This document shows positions 6,335 through 14,143 of a stretch of 18,420 nt of DNA, in pieces. Source of the DNA: SMTZ1-83 sp048883405 (lineage in GTDB: Archaea; Asgardarchaeota; Thorarchaeia; Thorarchaeales; Thorarchaeaceae); the NCBI GenBank assembly GCA_048883405.1, contig JBHLQS010000041.1, positions 1 through 18,420 on the forward strand, read 5' to 3'. Numbering within the stretch: the stretch's first letter is position 1; each line of letters opens with the position of its first letter. The translations under genes and the position numbers were made by a program. Below the pieces are notes generated by a model. The model saw only the letters and a program-made list of their open reading frames with translations, was not told the origin of the DNA and made no database searches.

Positions 6335-7149
6335 AGAGAGACCTCCAAGACCCGCTCCCTGATTGCAGGATTCTGAATCATCAATAGAACCTCGTCATCT
6401 CGCTCCAGGATTCTCAGTGCTAGCCATCTAGGCGGAAATCTATCCAGGAGCTCCTTTTCCTCCTCTAGTATTGCAACAATCTCTTTCAGTTTGGTTTCAA
6501 TGTCAGGTCCATACTTTATCGAGGGAGGTCTGAGTCGTTCGTACTCTCCATGATGGTGGTGTATCGGATGATAGTGAAGATGATCGTTGTTATTTGGCTC
6601 TCCCACCGAATGCGGAGCAGCATGGACGGTTTCAACCTTATGGTCCTCTAGAAGCTCCTCTGGCAACGCATGCAGGATTGCCTCCCGCAATTCATCCATT
6701 CCAACCTTCTTAGTGGCAGTAGTGGCAACGACTGGGGCTCTCAATCGCTGTGACAGCAAATCTATGTCGATATTGTCACCCCTCGATTTCACTACATCAT
6801 ACATGTTGAGTATAACAACCAGATTCACCTGCATCTCAATGAGTAACAGCGTTAGATACAGATTTCTTTCCAGCTGAGAGGCATTCAGAATATCGACAAC
6901 CACATCGGGTCGATGGTCTATCAGATATTCTCGTGCGACTTCTTCGTCATCAGTTAATGTACTCAAGCTATAGACGCCCGGTAAATCAATGACTTCGAAC
7001 TCAATGCCTTCGTAGTCGTAATGTCCTTCCTTGACTTCGACTGTCTTTCCGGGCCAATTGCCAGTATGCTGCTTCATGCCTGTGAGATTGTTGAAGATTA
7101 CCGACTTGCCGACATTGGGGTTGCCAATGAGTGCAATTCTCATCTTCAA
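6331..7149 (-). CDS. feoB: FeoB G-domain protein (GTPase plus GDI part, separate protein)
   Basis: The cytosolic GTPase half of FeoB as a 272-residue protein. G1 is GNPNVGKS (9-16), including the Asn that FeoB proteins use for potassium-activated hydrolysis. Switch I spans HTGNWPGKTVEV (28-39), G3 is DLPG (55-58), G4 is NMYD (115-118), and G5 is near ATTATKK (142-148). After the G domain comes a His-rich stretch (7 His in residues 190-200), then a helical region (about 210-270) like the GDI domain. The protein ends at ...ERVLEVSL, where the permease gene takes over with a 4-base overlap. The start given is TTG at 7149, 10 nt after GGGAGGTG. ATG at 7143 would start directly at MRIALIGNP and is equally possible. 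The gene starts 4 nt after the feoA stop. Confidence 0.95.
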   Translation of the reverse strand: MKMRIALIGNPNVGKSVIFNNLTGMKQHTGNWPGKTVEVKEGHYDYEGIEFEVIDLPGVYSLSTLTDDEEVAREYLIDHRPDVVVDILNASQLERNLYLTLLLIEMQVNLVVILNMYDVVKSRGDNIDIDLLSQRLRAPVVATTATKKVGMDELREAILHALPEELLEDHKVETVHAAPHSVGEPNNNDHLHYHPIHHHHGEYERLRPPSIKYGPDIETKLKEIVAILEEEKELLDRFPPRWLALRILERDDEVLLMIQNPAIRERVLEVSL

Positions 7150-7153
7150 CTTG

Positions 7154-7570
7154 CTAAGGCACCTCCCTGACGAGTATCCTACAAGCCATGTGATGTCCGA
7201 GTGCTATGCGTGTTCCTCTGACTTCGATTAATACCGGGCCCTGCCCACCACCTTGCACCACCGTGAAGGCGCAGCCTCGTGTTATGCCAAGATCTAACAG
7301 TCTCCGCATTATGCTCCGGCCCCTCTCCTTTCTTGAGTGCCTGAATCTGCAATCATCGGTTGTACTCAATATGTCACGAAAATGCATCCTATGGCGGCGT
7401 CCTCTTCTCTGTGGGACATGTCGACTGCGTCTTATTCCTTCTATGCCAAGAAGCACGCATCTAGTACCTGGACTGACTGAAGCAAGCCTCTTCGCTTCAT
7501 ATCCGTCTATAACTGGAGCAATTTCTTCTGGCACACATAACACCCATAAAAAGTTAGATGCATCTAACAT
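7154..7570 (-). CDS. feoA: FeoA protein with a long basic insertion
   Basis: FeoA is a small SH3-like protein that partners FeoB. The family is typically about 75-80 residues; this one is 138. The fold's first strand matches LASVSPGTRCVLLGIEG (29-45). The rest matches RRLLDLGITRGCAFTV (89-104) and VLIEVRGTRIALGHHMACRILV (113-134), ending as FeoA usually does. Between the two halves, where FeoA normally has a short turn, lies an insertion of about 40 residues (46-87) rich in Arg with several His and one Cys. The start ATG at 7570 is about 20 nt after a TATA box, so the message is probably leaderless. GTG codons at residues 10 and 13 are alternatives. It is the first gene of the feo operon and divergent from the LarA homologue. 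A plus-strand open frame covers the same bases but lacks any recognisable domain. Confidence 0.87.
   Translation of the reverse strand: MLDASNFLWVLCVPEEIAPVIDGYEAKRLASVSPGTRCVLLGIEGIRRSRHVPQRRGRRHRMHFRDILSTTDDCRFRHSRKERGRSIMRRLLDLGITRGCAFTVVQGGGQGPVLIEVRGTRIALGHHMACRILVREVP
7553..7568. promoter_or_regulatory. Palindromic operator candidate at the feo promoter
   Basis: GTTAGATGCATCTAAC is a perfect 16-bp palindrome overlapping the feoA start codon and the predicted transcription start. Its TTAG...CTAA arms recall operators of DtxR/IdeR/MntR-type metal-dependent repressors, a family known to regulate iron genes in archaea. A repressor bound here would block initiation. The palindrome and its position are seen; the binding protein is inferred. 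Confidence 0.55.
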
Positions 7571-7590
7571 TTCTTTGACTCAATTGCCCG

Positions 7591-7598
7591 ATATAAGC
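7591..7598 (-). promoter_or_regulatory. TATA box of the feo operon
   Basis: GCTTATAT on the minus strand ends 20 nt before the feoA ATG. At the usual archaeal TATA-to-start distance, transcription begins at or within a few bases of the ATG, which would make the feoA message leaderless. The palindrome at 7553-7568 lies just downstream. Confidence 0.55.
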
Positions 7599-7680
7599 AT
7601 TGTCAAATGGGCTCTCAAAGCAAATGCTATCTACCGCAACTATTACATATTGAGTATTATAATCCGAAGTGGAGAATCCT

Positions 7681-9066
7681 ATGTCCTTCTACAAGACTCC
7701 ATTGAAATACGGCACCACGGTTATCGATGAGTTCATCCCAAAGACACTCAGCGATGTAACTGTGCTGCAGATTGAGGAATACAAGCCTGACTTCTCGGAC
7801 TTCGAGAAGAAGATTGAGGATGTGTTGGCCAATCCGATTGGTTCCAAGCCCTTCAATAGTCTAGTCAATGAGGTCTACTCTGAAGGCAAGATTATGATGT
7901 TCATTGTGGACGACAATACGCGTCCAAACATACATACTCGCATTCTACTGCCGATACTGACGAAACGACTCTTCACTCTTGGTGTGAGAAAGGAAGATAT
8001 CCGAATCATAATTGCCAGTGGATCACACACGAAGCCCACTCCAGAGGCAATTGAGAATCGAATCCTAGGAACTGCACTCTATAGTGAGTGGAAGGACAAT
8101 GTGCTCATACACGACTGCGATTCGGGAAACCGCAATCTTGGAAGTACTAAGAAAGGGGCGCCAATTCTCATAGATGAACAAGTACTGGGTGCTTCATTGC
8201 TGATTCCACTAAGCGATTCGGAATATCATTACTTTGCTGGACAGGCGGGAACGGTCAAGTTGTTCTGCCCAGGAGTGGCAGGCCGGGAGACTATTCGAGT
8301 CAATCATCCACGTATGTTTGATGTCGAGCGTGGGTTTGTGCCTGGGTGCAGACTAGGCAATACAAAAGGAAACCCAGTGATCCAGGAGATGATTGAGATC
8401 GCAACAAGTGTCAAGCAAAAGCTTCCAATGTTTTGCATTGACACAATCGTGCATCATGGCGAAATTGTCTATGTTCAAGCTGGGGACCTCATCGAATGCC
8501 ACAGAGCTGCATCAGAGCCACTTCGAAAACTACGAGTCGTTGAAACCGATGATCCGGGTGACATAGTATTTGTGTCAGTTGGAGAGCTCGGACTAAACCT
8601 GTATCAGGCTGGCAAGGGGATTCATGCCGCCTGGAATGCAGTCCGTCATGACATGAAGGGATGGATAGTCTTACTTGCTCCTTGCCAGGAAGGTATTGGA
8701 AGTGCTGGGTATGAGGAAGCCATGCATGCGGTAAAAGGCATGATGGTAAGAGATGCTCTAAAATATGTAATTGAGAACTATGGTTCAGAACAGACATTCA
8801 AGATTGGCAACCAGAAGCCTCCCGATCTATTCCGCATACTTCTTGATGTTGCTGAACACAATATCAAATTAGTCACACAGCTTGATCCAAAGGAGCTAGC
8901 GGAAGTCTATAGAATGGACGCAAGGAATCCAGATAGCCCTCAGGATGCTCAGCGGGTGCTTCGTGAAATTATCGAGCAATTTGTGAGGGAGAACCCGGCC
9001 ATCCCGAATCCAAAAGTATACGTCCTTGATGATCCTGGGCTTCTGATTGAGGTCAAGAACCGCTAG
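7681..9066 (+). CDS. LarA-family nickel-pincer racemase/epimerase homologue
   Basis: Lactate racemase LarA-type protein (DUF2088) of 461 residues. Family members racemise or epimerise alpha-hydroxy acids by hydride transfer on a nickel-pincer (NPN) cofactor. The key residues are present at LarA spacing. DDNTRP gives D78 and R81, SGSH gives H116, YHYFAG gives H183, and K193 sits ten residues later, like the Lys that tethers the cofactor. H209 is 26 residues after H183, like the nickel ligand His. These correspond to D72, R75, H108, H174, K184 and H200 of the Lactobacillus plantarum enzyme. The C-terminal half (FKIGNQKPPDLFRIL) also fits. The start is ATG with GGAG (7671-7674) 6 nt upstream; a GTG at 7669 is less likely. 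No larB, larC or larE is visible nearby, so the cofactor must be made from elsewhere. The true substrate may not be lactate. Confidence 0.9.
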   Translation: MSFYKTPLKYGTTVIDEFIPKTLSDVTVLQIEEYKPDFSDFEKKIEDVLANPIGSKPFNSLVNEVYSEGKIMMFIVDDNTRPNIHTRILLPILTKRLFTLGVRKEDIRIIIASGSHTKPTPEAIENRILGTALYSEWKDNVLIHDCDSGNRNLGSTKKGAPILIDEQVLGASLLIPLSDSEYHYFAGQAGTVKLFCPGVAGRETIRVNHPRMFDVERGFVPGCRLGNTKGNPVIQEMIEIATSVKQKLPMFCIDTIVHHGEIVYVQAGDLIECHRAASEPLRKLRVVETDDPGDIVFVSVGELGLNLYQAGKGIHAAWNAVRHDMKGWIVLLAPCQEGIGSAGYEEAMHAVKGMMVRDALKYVIENYGSEQTFKIGNQKPPDLFRILLDVAEHNIKLVTQLDPKELAEVYRMDARNPDSPQDAQRVLREIIEQFVRENPAIPNPKVYVLDDPGLLIEVKNR

Positions 9067-9397
9067 TTTTGTGAAACCCGTACGGGGAAAATGCATGCAG
9101 AGCAAGAAGAATTTCAATTGGAATCCACAGGCCACTCTGAAACAGCGTTAAGTATAGGATGCTGTCTACAAGATTCGCCATCACTATGATTTCCAAGGGG
9201 CCAGGATACATTGGTATGGGAAACAGAGCGCCGGGTGGTCCGCCTGACCACCAGACTCCTGACACCCAATCTCCACTCATGAATCGCGAGGCGGTATACA
9301 TCCACAGAATATAGAGCATTAAAATTGTCGATAGAATCCTAAGTCTGCTGGTTAGTGGATTGAGGGATCTCCTAACCATTGAGAATCTACCCGACAT
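9053..9397 (-). CDS. Small membrane protein, unknown function
   Basis: A 114-residue hypothetical protein with a basic N-terminus (MVRRSLNPLTSRLR) followed by hydrophobic segments at about 21-37 (ILSTILMLYILWMY), 69-84 (IIVMANLVDSILYLTLF) and 89-101 (LWIPIEILLAL). A Gly/Pro/Trp-rich loop (GVWWSGGPPGALFPIP) lies between the first two. ATG is preceded by GGAG 8 nt upstream, which supports real translation. Its 3' end overlaps the last 14 bases of the convergent LarA-type gene. No family was recognised. It could be a chance frame, but the ribosome site and membrane pattern make a gene more likely. Confidence 0.6.
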   Translation of the reverse strand: MSGRFSMVRRSLNPLTSRLRILSTILMLYILWMYTASRFMSGDWVSGVWWSGGPPGALFPIPMYPGPLEIIVMANLVDSILYLTLFQSGLWIPIEILLALHAFSPYGFHKTSGS

Positions 9398-9463
9398 TGC
9401 TTAATCTCCAGTCAGTGAATATTCAGAATTGAGATAACCATTTGTTCCTACGCAAAGGTTTGT

Positions 9464-9489
9464 GCCGAAGGTCATTTGAGACCCTCGGC
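9464..9489 (-). terminator. Hairpin downstream of cysS
   Basis: GCCGA-A-GGTC, loop ATTTGA, GACC-C-TCGGC forms a 10-bp stem with one mismatch. It lies 33 nt beyond the cysS stop in the direction of cysS transcription, with T-rich sequence just before it on that strand (complement of 9495-9507). Probably a transcript end or 3' stabilising structure. The T-tract on the far side is weak. Confidence 0.45.
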
Positions 9490-9522
9490 AGTGAAAATGA
9501 TTTTTGACATGGTTGGACCTGG

Positions 9523-10959
9523 CTAGTCCATCTTCCATGTGGGGCCGTCCTTTGTATCTGCCACTGTGATTCCCAGTTCGGCTAGTCGGTCGCGGATTCT
9601 GTCAGACGTGGCATAGTCCTTTGATTTTCTGGCATTCTCCCTGATCTCTAGGAGTAGCTCAACGGTGCCTTTCAGGGCTTCAGCGGATGCTCCTGAATCA
9701 GTCGCAGCTCCGATAGCACCTAGGTCTACACCAAGGATTCCAACCAGCTCAGTAAGAACAGCTAGTGCTTCTCTGAGGACTGCCGCTCCCCCGACATTTG
9801 GAATGTGAGTGTTGATCTCTCTCACGAAGGTGAATACTTCAGCAAGCGCACCAGGTGTATTGAAGTCGTCATCCATCTCCTTCTCAAAGCTGGCTCGTGC
9901 CTTCTTGGCTGCTTCAGCCAACTTCTTGTCGGCCTCTGCTTCACGGCTACCAGAGCGCTCAAGGATGAGAATACGACCGCGAAGGTTGTCTGCAGCATTC
10001 TTGATACGCTCTAGAGACTGGATGGCCTGTTTCAGAGCAGTATCATTATAGTCCAACGGTTGTCTGTACTGGCCTGAGACCAGGTAGAAACGAACTGCCT
10101 GGTGATCGTAGTTGTCCAGGACTTCTCTCGCTGTGAAGAAATTGCCTTCAGACTTGGACATCTTCTCGGTGTTGATGGTCAGGAAACCATTGTGTAGCCA
10201 ATACTTGACAGGGGTTTCTACCCCATATGCCGCAGCGGACTGAGCAATCTCGTTTTCATGATGCGGGAAGATAAGATCCATACCGCCGCCATGTATATCA
10301 AACGGGAGCCCTAAGTAATGCCTTCCCATGACCGAACATTCAGCATGCCAGCCCGGGCGTCCTTTCCCCCAAGGACTGTCCCAAGAGGGCTCGCCCGGCT
10401 TCTCTGCTTTCCATAGTGCGAAGTCTCGTGGATCCGTCTTCTTGTCATCCACCTCAACTCTAGCACCTGCCGAGGAGTCATCGGTAGAGATCTTTGAAAG
10501 CACGCCATATTTCTCCAGTTCACTTACATCGAAGTAGACGTCCCCATCAACAACGTATCCCTTTCCGTTCTTCACAATGAGGTCGACCATCTCAATGATG
10601 TCGTCGATATGTTCAGTCGCACGAGGATTGACCGTTGCTGGTTTGAGATTCAACTGGTCTGCAATCAGCAAATACTCAGCAATGAACCTGCTAGCCAACT
10701 CCTGAACTGAGATTCCCTCCTCATTTGCGCGGTCGATCATCTTGTCGTCTACATCAGTGAAATTGGTGGCATAATAGACACGATATCCACGATACTCAAG
10801 GTAGCGACGGATTGTGTCAAACACTGCAAATGACCTGGCGTTGCCTATGTGAGGATAATCATACACTGTCGGACCACAGACATACATACGTACGTTATTT
10901 CCATCAAGTGGTTTGAATTCCTCTTTAGCACGTTTTAGAGTGTTGTAGACCTGTAGCAT
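9523..10959 (-). CDS. cysS: Cysteinyl-tRNA synthetase
   Basis: Class I aminoacyl-tRNA synthetase charging tRNA-Cys with cysteine using ATP. The protein has 478 residues, a normal length. It shows the zinc-site Cys in CGPTVYDYPHIGN (C28; HIGN is the HIGH signature, 37-40), FTDVDDKMI, GWHAECSVM and the HHENE motif with further zinc ligands. The KMSKS loop follows at about residue 270 (KMSKSEGNF). The C-terminal helical anticodon-binding region ends with KDYATSDRIRDRLAELGI, as in other CysRS proteins. ATG at 10959 gives the usual N-terminus (MLQVYNTLKR); the frame extends 17 codons further but without homology. A TATA-like box lies 32 nt upstream. The gene is divergent from the beta-helix protein gene. 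Confidence 0.97.
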   Translation of the reverse strand: MLQVYNTLKRAKEEFKPLDGNNVRMYVCGPTVYDYPHIGNARSFAVFDTIRRYLEYRGYRVYYATNFTDVDDKMIDRANEEGISVQELASRFIAEYLLIADQLNLKPATVNPRATEHIDDIIEMVDLIVKNGKGYVVDGDVYFDVSELEKYGVLSKISTDDSSAGARVEVDDKKTDPRDFALWKAEKPGEPSWDSPWGKGRPGWHAECSVMGRHYLGLPFDIHGGGMDLIFPHHENEIAQSAAAYGVETPVKYWLHNGFLTINTEKMSKSEGNFFTAREVLDNYDHQAVRFYLVSGQYRQPLDYNDTALKQAIQSLERIKNAADNLRGRILILERSGSREAEADKKLAEAAKKARASFEKEMDDDFNTPGALAEVFTFVREINTHIPNVGGAAVLREALAVLTELVGILGVDLGAIGAATDSGASAEALKGTVELLLEIRENARKSKDYATSDRIRDRLAELGITVADTKDGPTWKMD

Positions 10960-10991
10960 TGTCACTACCCATTTTCGCAATTGTAGATTCG

Positions 10992-10999
10992 TATAAAAA
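10992..10999 (-). promoter_or_regulatory. TATA box for cysS
   Basis: TTTTTATA on the minus strand (TATAAAAA on the plus strand), 32 nt before the cysS ATG. The predicted transcript would have a leader of about 8 nt. Confidence 0.5.
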
Positions 11000-11117
11000 G
11001 ACGTCTGCAAGTATTGCCCGGACCTGCGATTTGGTTTCGCATAATGTTAAAATACGGCCATCAACTTCCGGGATATTTCGGTGGTACTACCGGCATTACA
11101 TAAGTGGGGTGTGTTAT

Positions 11118-13277
11118 GTGAAGAAGGCTGGCTTCGTCGCGGCGTGTGTTTTCACGTTCATTCTTACTCTAAGCGGGATTACCACTGATTGTATGCTCAG
11201 CAATGAATCCGATCAATTTTCACGGAGATTTTTGACAAGTGAATATTCCACCGATAATCCAGTGGTGATAACCTCAGACCTTGATTTTGAGACTCAAGGC
11301 TGGCCAGGAAACGGTAGTGTGACTAATCCATATCGTATCGAAGGACTTAGCATCACTGATGGGGGGACTTCAATCAGTATATCTGGGACATCATCTCACT
11401 TTGTCGTTCAAGATTGCATTATTCAATCAAATACATCAATGGAGGATGTAGGCATCTATTTGGACGGGACATCTAATGGCACCATCAGAAACTGCTCGAT
11501 TGATGGCAAATACAGAGGGGTTGAAGTTTGGTATTCGATTGACTACGTAATTGATGATAATTCAATCATGAATGGGATCTATGCAATGGAAGTGAACTAT
11601 GGTGATTTCGGAAACATCACGAGAAACGAGGCGTCTGAATGCTATGCAGGAGTCCAAGCTCATTACTGTGAAGATGCAAATATCTCATCGAATGTTTTTA
11701 CGAACAATAGAGGAGTCGGTGTTTATGTCGGGGGTGGGGAAGGCGGCGCAGTTTACAATAATACGATCCAAGACTCACAATCTGGCATTAAATCAATGAA
11801 CATGGTCAATACAATCTTCGAGGACAACTCCATTGATTGCGAATACGGATTCTCCATCGACAATAGTCAACACATCACTGTCAAAGATAATGTAATTTCC
11901 ACCGGATTTGAAATAAGAGGTAGTGAAATCGTCCACTGGATAACAAATGCGTTTGAAGACAATATAGTACGAGGCAAGCCCGTAGCTTTTCTCAATGGAA
12001 CTGTTGATGCATACATAGACGCTAGCTCATACGGTGCAGTAATCCTAGCGAATTGCTCAGGCATCGCAGTTGCTGATGGAGATTTCAACAATTCTTTCGT
12101 CGGCATATCTGTTGCATTTTCAAAGAACTGTGAGTTTACAGACAATTACGCGGAGTCTGTCTGGGGGGCTCTAATACGAATAGAGCGCTCTGAGAGTTGT
12201 GTTCTGAGAGGAAACGCAGTCATGCGGTCGATGAACTGGGGATTTGTGCTCTATAGAGCTGACCATTGCCTAGTAGTAGGCAATCATGCTGAATACGCTT
12301 CAGATGGAATATACCTACAAACGCTGAGCAACTGCACCATCAGGAATAATGAGTTTCAGAGGAACTATCAAGACATATACATCGACATGGTGGATAACTG
12401 CACAATAACTGGGAATACCCTCTATCCTTCACACTATGGCATCATGAGCATGTCAGCTAGCTTCTGCAACATAACCAACAACTATCTCTTGGGCGGCTAT
12501 TCAGGAATATTCCTGCAGGGTACTGCTTCCTGTAGATTAGTAGGAAACGAGGTTGTCAGTTTCCGTGATTATGGAATCTCCCTTGATGCGGATACTCAAG
12601 ATTGCCTCCTATTTGATAATATCCTGGATCGCAATATAGGCGACAATGCTTTGGACAATGGCATTGGAAATCAATGGGATGATGGAATGGGCACTGGGAA
12701 TTCGTGGTCAGACTATCTTGGAAACGGGACATATAGTGTACCTGGAGCCGCGGGGAGTATTGACCACTTCCCTAGAATTCTTCATGAGGACATTCTTCCA
12801 TACTTGGATCATCCCTCAGATATTGAGTACACTGCAGGAGAAAGCGGATACGCGATTCTTTGGTCGCCCTCTGATGATTTTCCTGCATTATATGAGGTTC
12901 TCAAGGATGGGGTGTTGTTTGATTCAGGACCATGGGATGGTTCTGAAATCTCGGTTTCTGTGAATGGTCTTCTGCCTGGAGTCTATAACTATACACTAAC
13001 TGTCTGGGATTTATCGGGTAACAGCGCAAGTGATACGGTGTTTGTCACAGTGTTGGAAGAATCAGTGACTACTGCTGACACCACTCAGATAACCACAGAA
13101 ACAAGTAGCACAGCAAATACAGAAGCCACCATATCTTATACAAACACAACCACTCTTCCATCAACTTCTCCCGGTTCGCAATTCATCCCTCCTGATGAAT
13201 TTACAATAATGGCAGTAAGTGTTGTGATAAGCGCCGGTCTACTAATCGTTGTAGTCATTATTCTTAGAAAGAAATGA
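11118..13277 (+). CDS. NosD-like right-handed beta-helix surface protein
   Basis: Secreted, membrane-anchored protein of 719 residues. The start is taken as GTG at 11118 (VKKAGFV), which puts a basic residue pair before a hydrophobic signal segment (about 6-20) and has GGGGTG 7 nt upstream. The frame is open further 5' but that part would overlap cysS antisense. The N-terminal motif ITSDLDF...GWPGNGS...NPYRIEGL is typical of NosD/beta-helix proteins. It is followed by roughly 20 parallel beta-helix coils with N-x-x-N turns (for example NCTIRNN, NCTITGN, NCSIDG), to about residue 530. The helix ends with GNQWDDGMGTGNSWSDY and a following IDHFP, a common end motif. Then come an Ig/fibronectin-like domain (about 555-647), a Thr/Ser-rich stalk (648-690) and a C-terminal membrane helix with RKK tail. 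Likely binds surface carbohydrate or metal; the ligand is unknown. Confidence 0.88.
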   Translation: MKKAGFVAACVFTFILTLSGITTDCMLSNESDQFSRRFLTSEYSTDNPVVITSDLDFETQGWPGNGSVTNPYRIEGLSITDGGTSISISGTSSHFVVQDCIIQSNTSMEDVGIYLDGTSNGTIRNCSIDGKYRGVEVWYSIDYVIDDNSIMNGIYAMEVNYGDFGNITRNEASECYAGVQAHYCEDANISSNVFTNNRGVGVYVGGGEGGAVYNNTIQDSQSGIKSMNMVNTIFEDNSIDCEYGFSIDNSQHITVKDNVISTGFEIRGSEIVHWITNAFEDNIVRGKPVAFLNGTVDAYIDASSYGAVILANCSGIAVADGDFNNSFVGISVAFSKNCEFTDNYAESVWGALIRIERSESCVLRGNAVMRSMNWGFVLYRADHCLVVGNHAEYASDGIYLQTLSNCTIRNNEFQRNYQDIYIDMVDNCTITGNTLYPSHYGIMSMSASFCNITNNYLLGGYSGIFLQGTASCRLVGNEVVSFRDYGISLDADTQDCLLFDNILDRNIGDNALDNGIGNQWDDGMGTGNSWSDYLGNGTYSVPGAAGSIDHFPRILHEDILPYLDHPSDIEYTAGESGYAILWSPSDDFPALYEVLKDGVLFDSGPWDGSEISVSVNGLLPGVYNYTLTVWDLSGNSASDTVFVTVLEESVTTADTTQITTETSSTANTEATISYTNTTTLPSTSPGSQFIPPDEFTIMAVSVVISAGLLIVVVIILRKK

Positions 13278-13372
13278 GAGGCCTATGCTGCATAATTGAA
13301 CAACAAACTTGTTCCATCTGCTCGAATTGATAAGGAGGCTTTCATATTCTGCAGGCAAGGTGCATTTGATTA

Positions 13373-14143
13373 ATGGAGTCTGAAATAAGAGCAACATTGG
13401 AAGAGGCCACTCGTCTTTGTGATGAGGAATGTGATGAGGATGCTGAAGTTTTGGTCTTGGATGCATTATCCAAATTCCCTGATCATGCAGATCTCCTTAC
13501 AATACTGGGAAAGATACAGTCACGCCTTCATAAGGAACAACATGCTGAAACAACTTTGAAAGCCGTCCTTGCAAAGAATCCCAATCACGAGGATGCTTCA
13601 TGCGCATTAGGACGGTTGCTAGATCAATCACTTAGAACTGAAGAGGCTGAAACTCTGTATCGTGGTCTTCTGGAAAGGCGTCCTGACAGTCATTGCGCAC
13701 TTGATGACCTGTGCCGATTGCTGATTGGAGAAGGCAGACACCTCGAAGCTCTTGATGTCGCTCGAAATCATGTTGATAGATACCCAGGCTCCCTCGAAGC
13801 ATATGATGGATTGAGATATTTGCTTGCAGTTCTAGAGGATGAAATCTGTGGAGGATACGTCAGCGATTCCACAGACAATGAAACATTGGAAAAACTGGTA
13901 GTGAACCTCATTGAGCAATTTGATGTAATTATGAGAATTGAGAAGAATATTGGTCCGCTTTCGGGTCTAGCAGAACCCATTGCTTCAGATATGCAAGAAG
14001 AGTATTTGCGAATTGTCGGTGAATTAGAACATCTATATGGAGTCATCGATGCCCGAGGTCTGAACCTTCCGCTATCCCTTAGTGCGCAACTGGCAGCTGC
14101 TATCAAAGAAGGAACCGATCGGAGAAACACACTCCTCGCCTAG
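13373..14143 (+). CDS. TPR-repeat protein
   Basis: A 256-residue soluble helical protein with three to four tetratricopeptide repeats in residues about 8-145. The repeat signature is seen in DEDAEVLVLDALSKFPDHAD, AETTLKAVLAKNPNHED, EEAETLYRGLLERRPDSH and LEALDVARNHVDRYPGSLEA, each ending with the Pro that starts the next unit. The rest (146-256) is a helical C-terminal region without a recognised domain. TPRs bind partner proteins; the partner is unknown. ATG is preceded by AAGGTG 9 nt upstream. It lies about 95 bp after the beta-helix protein gene on the same strand and could be cotranscribed. The stop abuts the stop of the next, convergent gene with no spacer. Confidence 0.85.
   Translation: MESEIRATLEEATRLCDEECDEDAEVLVLDALSKFPDHADLLTILGKIQSRLHKEQHAETTLKAVLAKNPNHEDASCALGRLLDQSLRTEEAETLYRGLLERRPDSHCALDDLCRLLIGEGRHLEALDVARNHVDRYPGSLEAYDGLRYLLAVLEDEICGGYVSDSTDNETLEKLVVNLIEQFDVIMRIEKNIGPLSGLAEPIASDMQEEYLRIVGELEHLYGVIDARGLNLPLSLSAQLAAAIKEGTDRRNTLLA

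Noticed and set aside
7206..7730. Long plus-strand open frame of 174 codons antisense to feoA
   Set aside because: It has no recognisable domain and overlaps the minus-strand frame that carries clear FeoA motifs and operon spacing. It also runs into the LarA start in another frame.
8489..8797. Antisense frames inside the LarA, cysS, ASST-like and aldo-keto reductase genes
   Set aside because: They are by-products of codon use in the real genes and show no domain or ribosome site.
10959..11117. Longer N-terminus for the beta-helix protein
   Set aside because: It would place about 50 polar residues before the signal peptide and overlap the 5' end region of cysS antisense.
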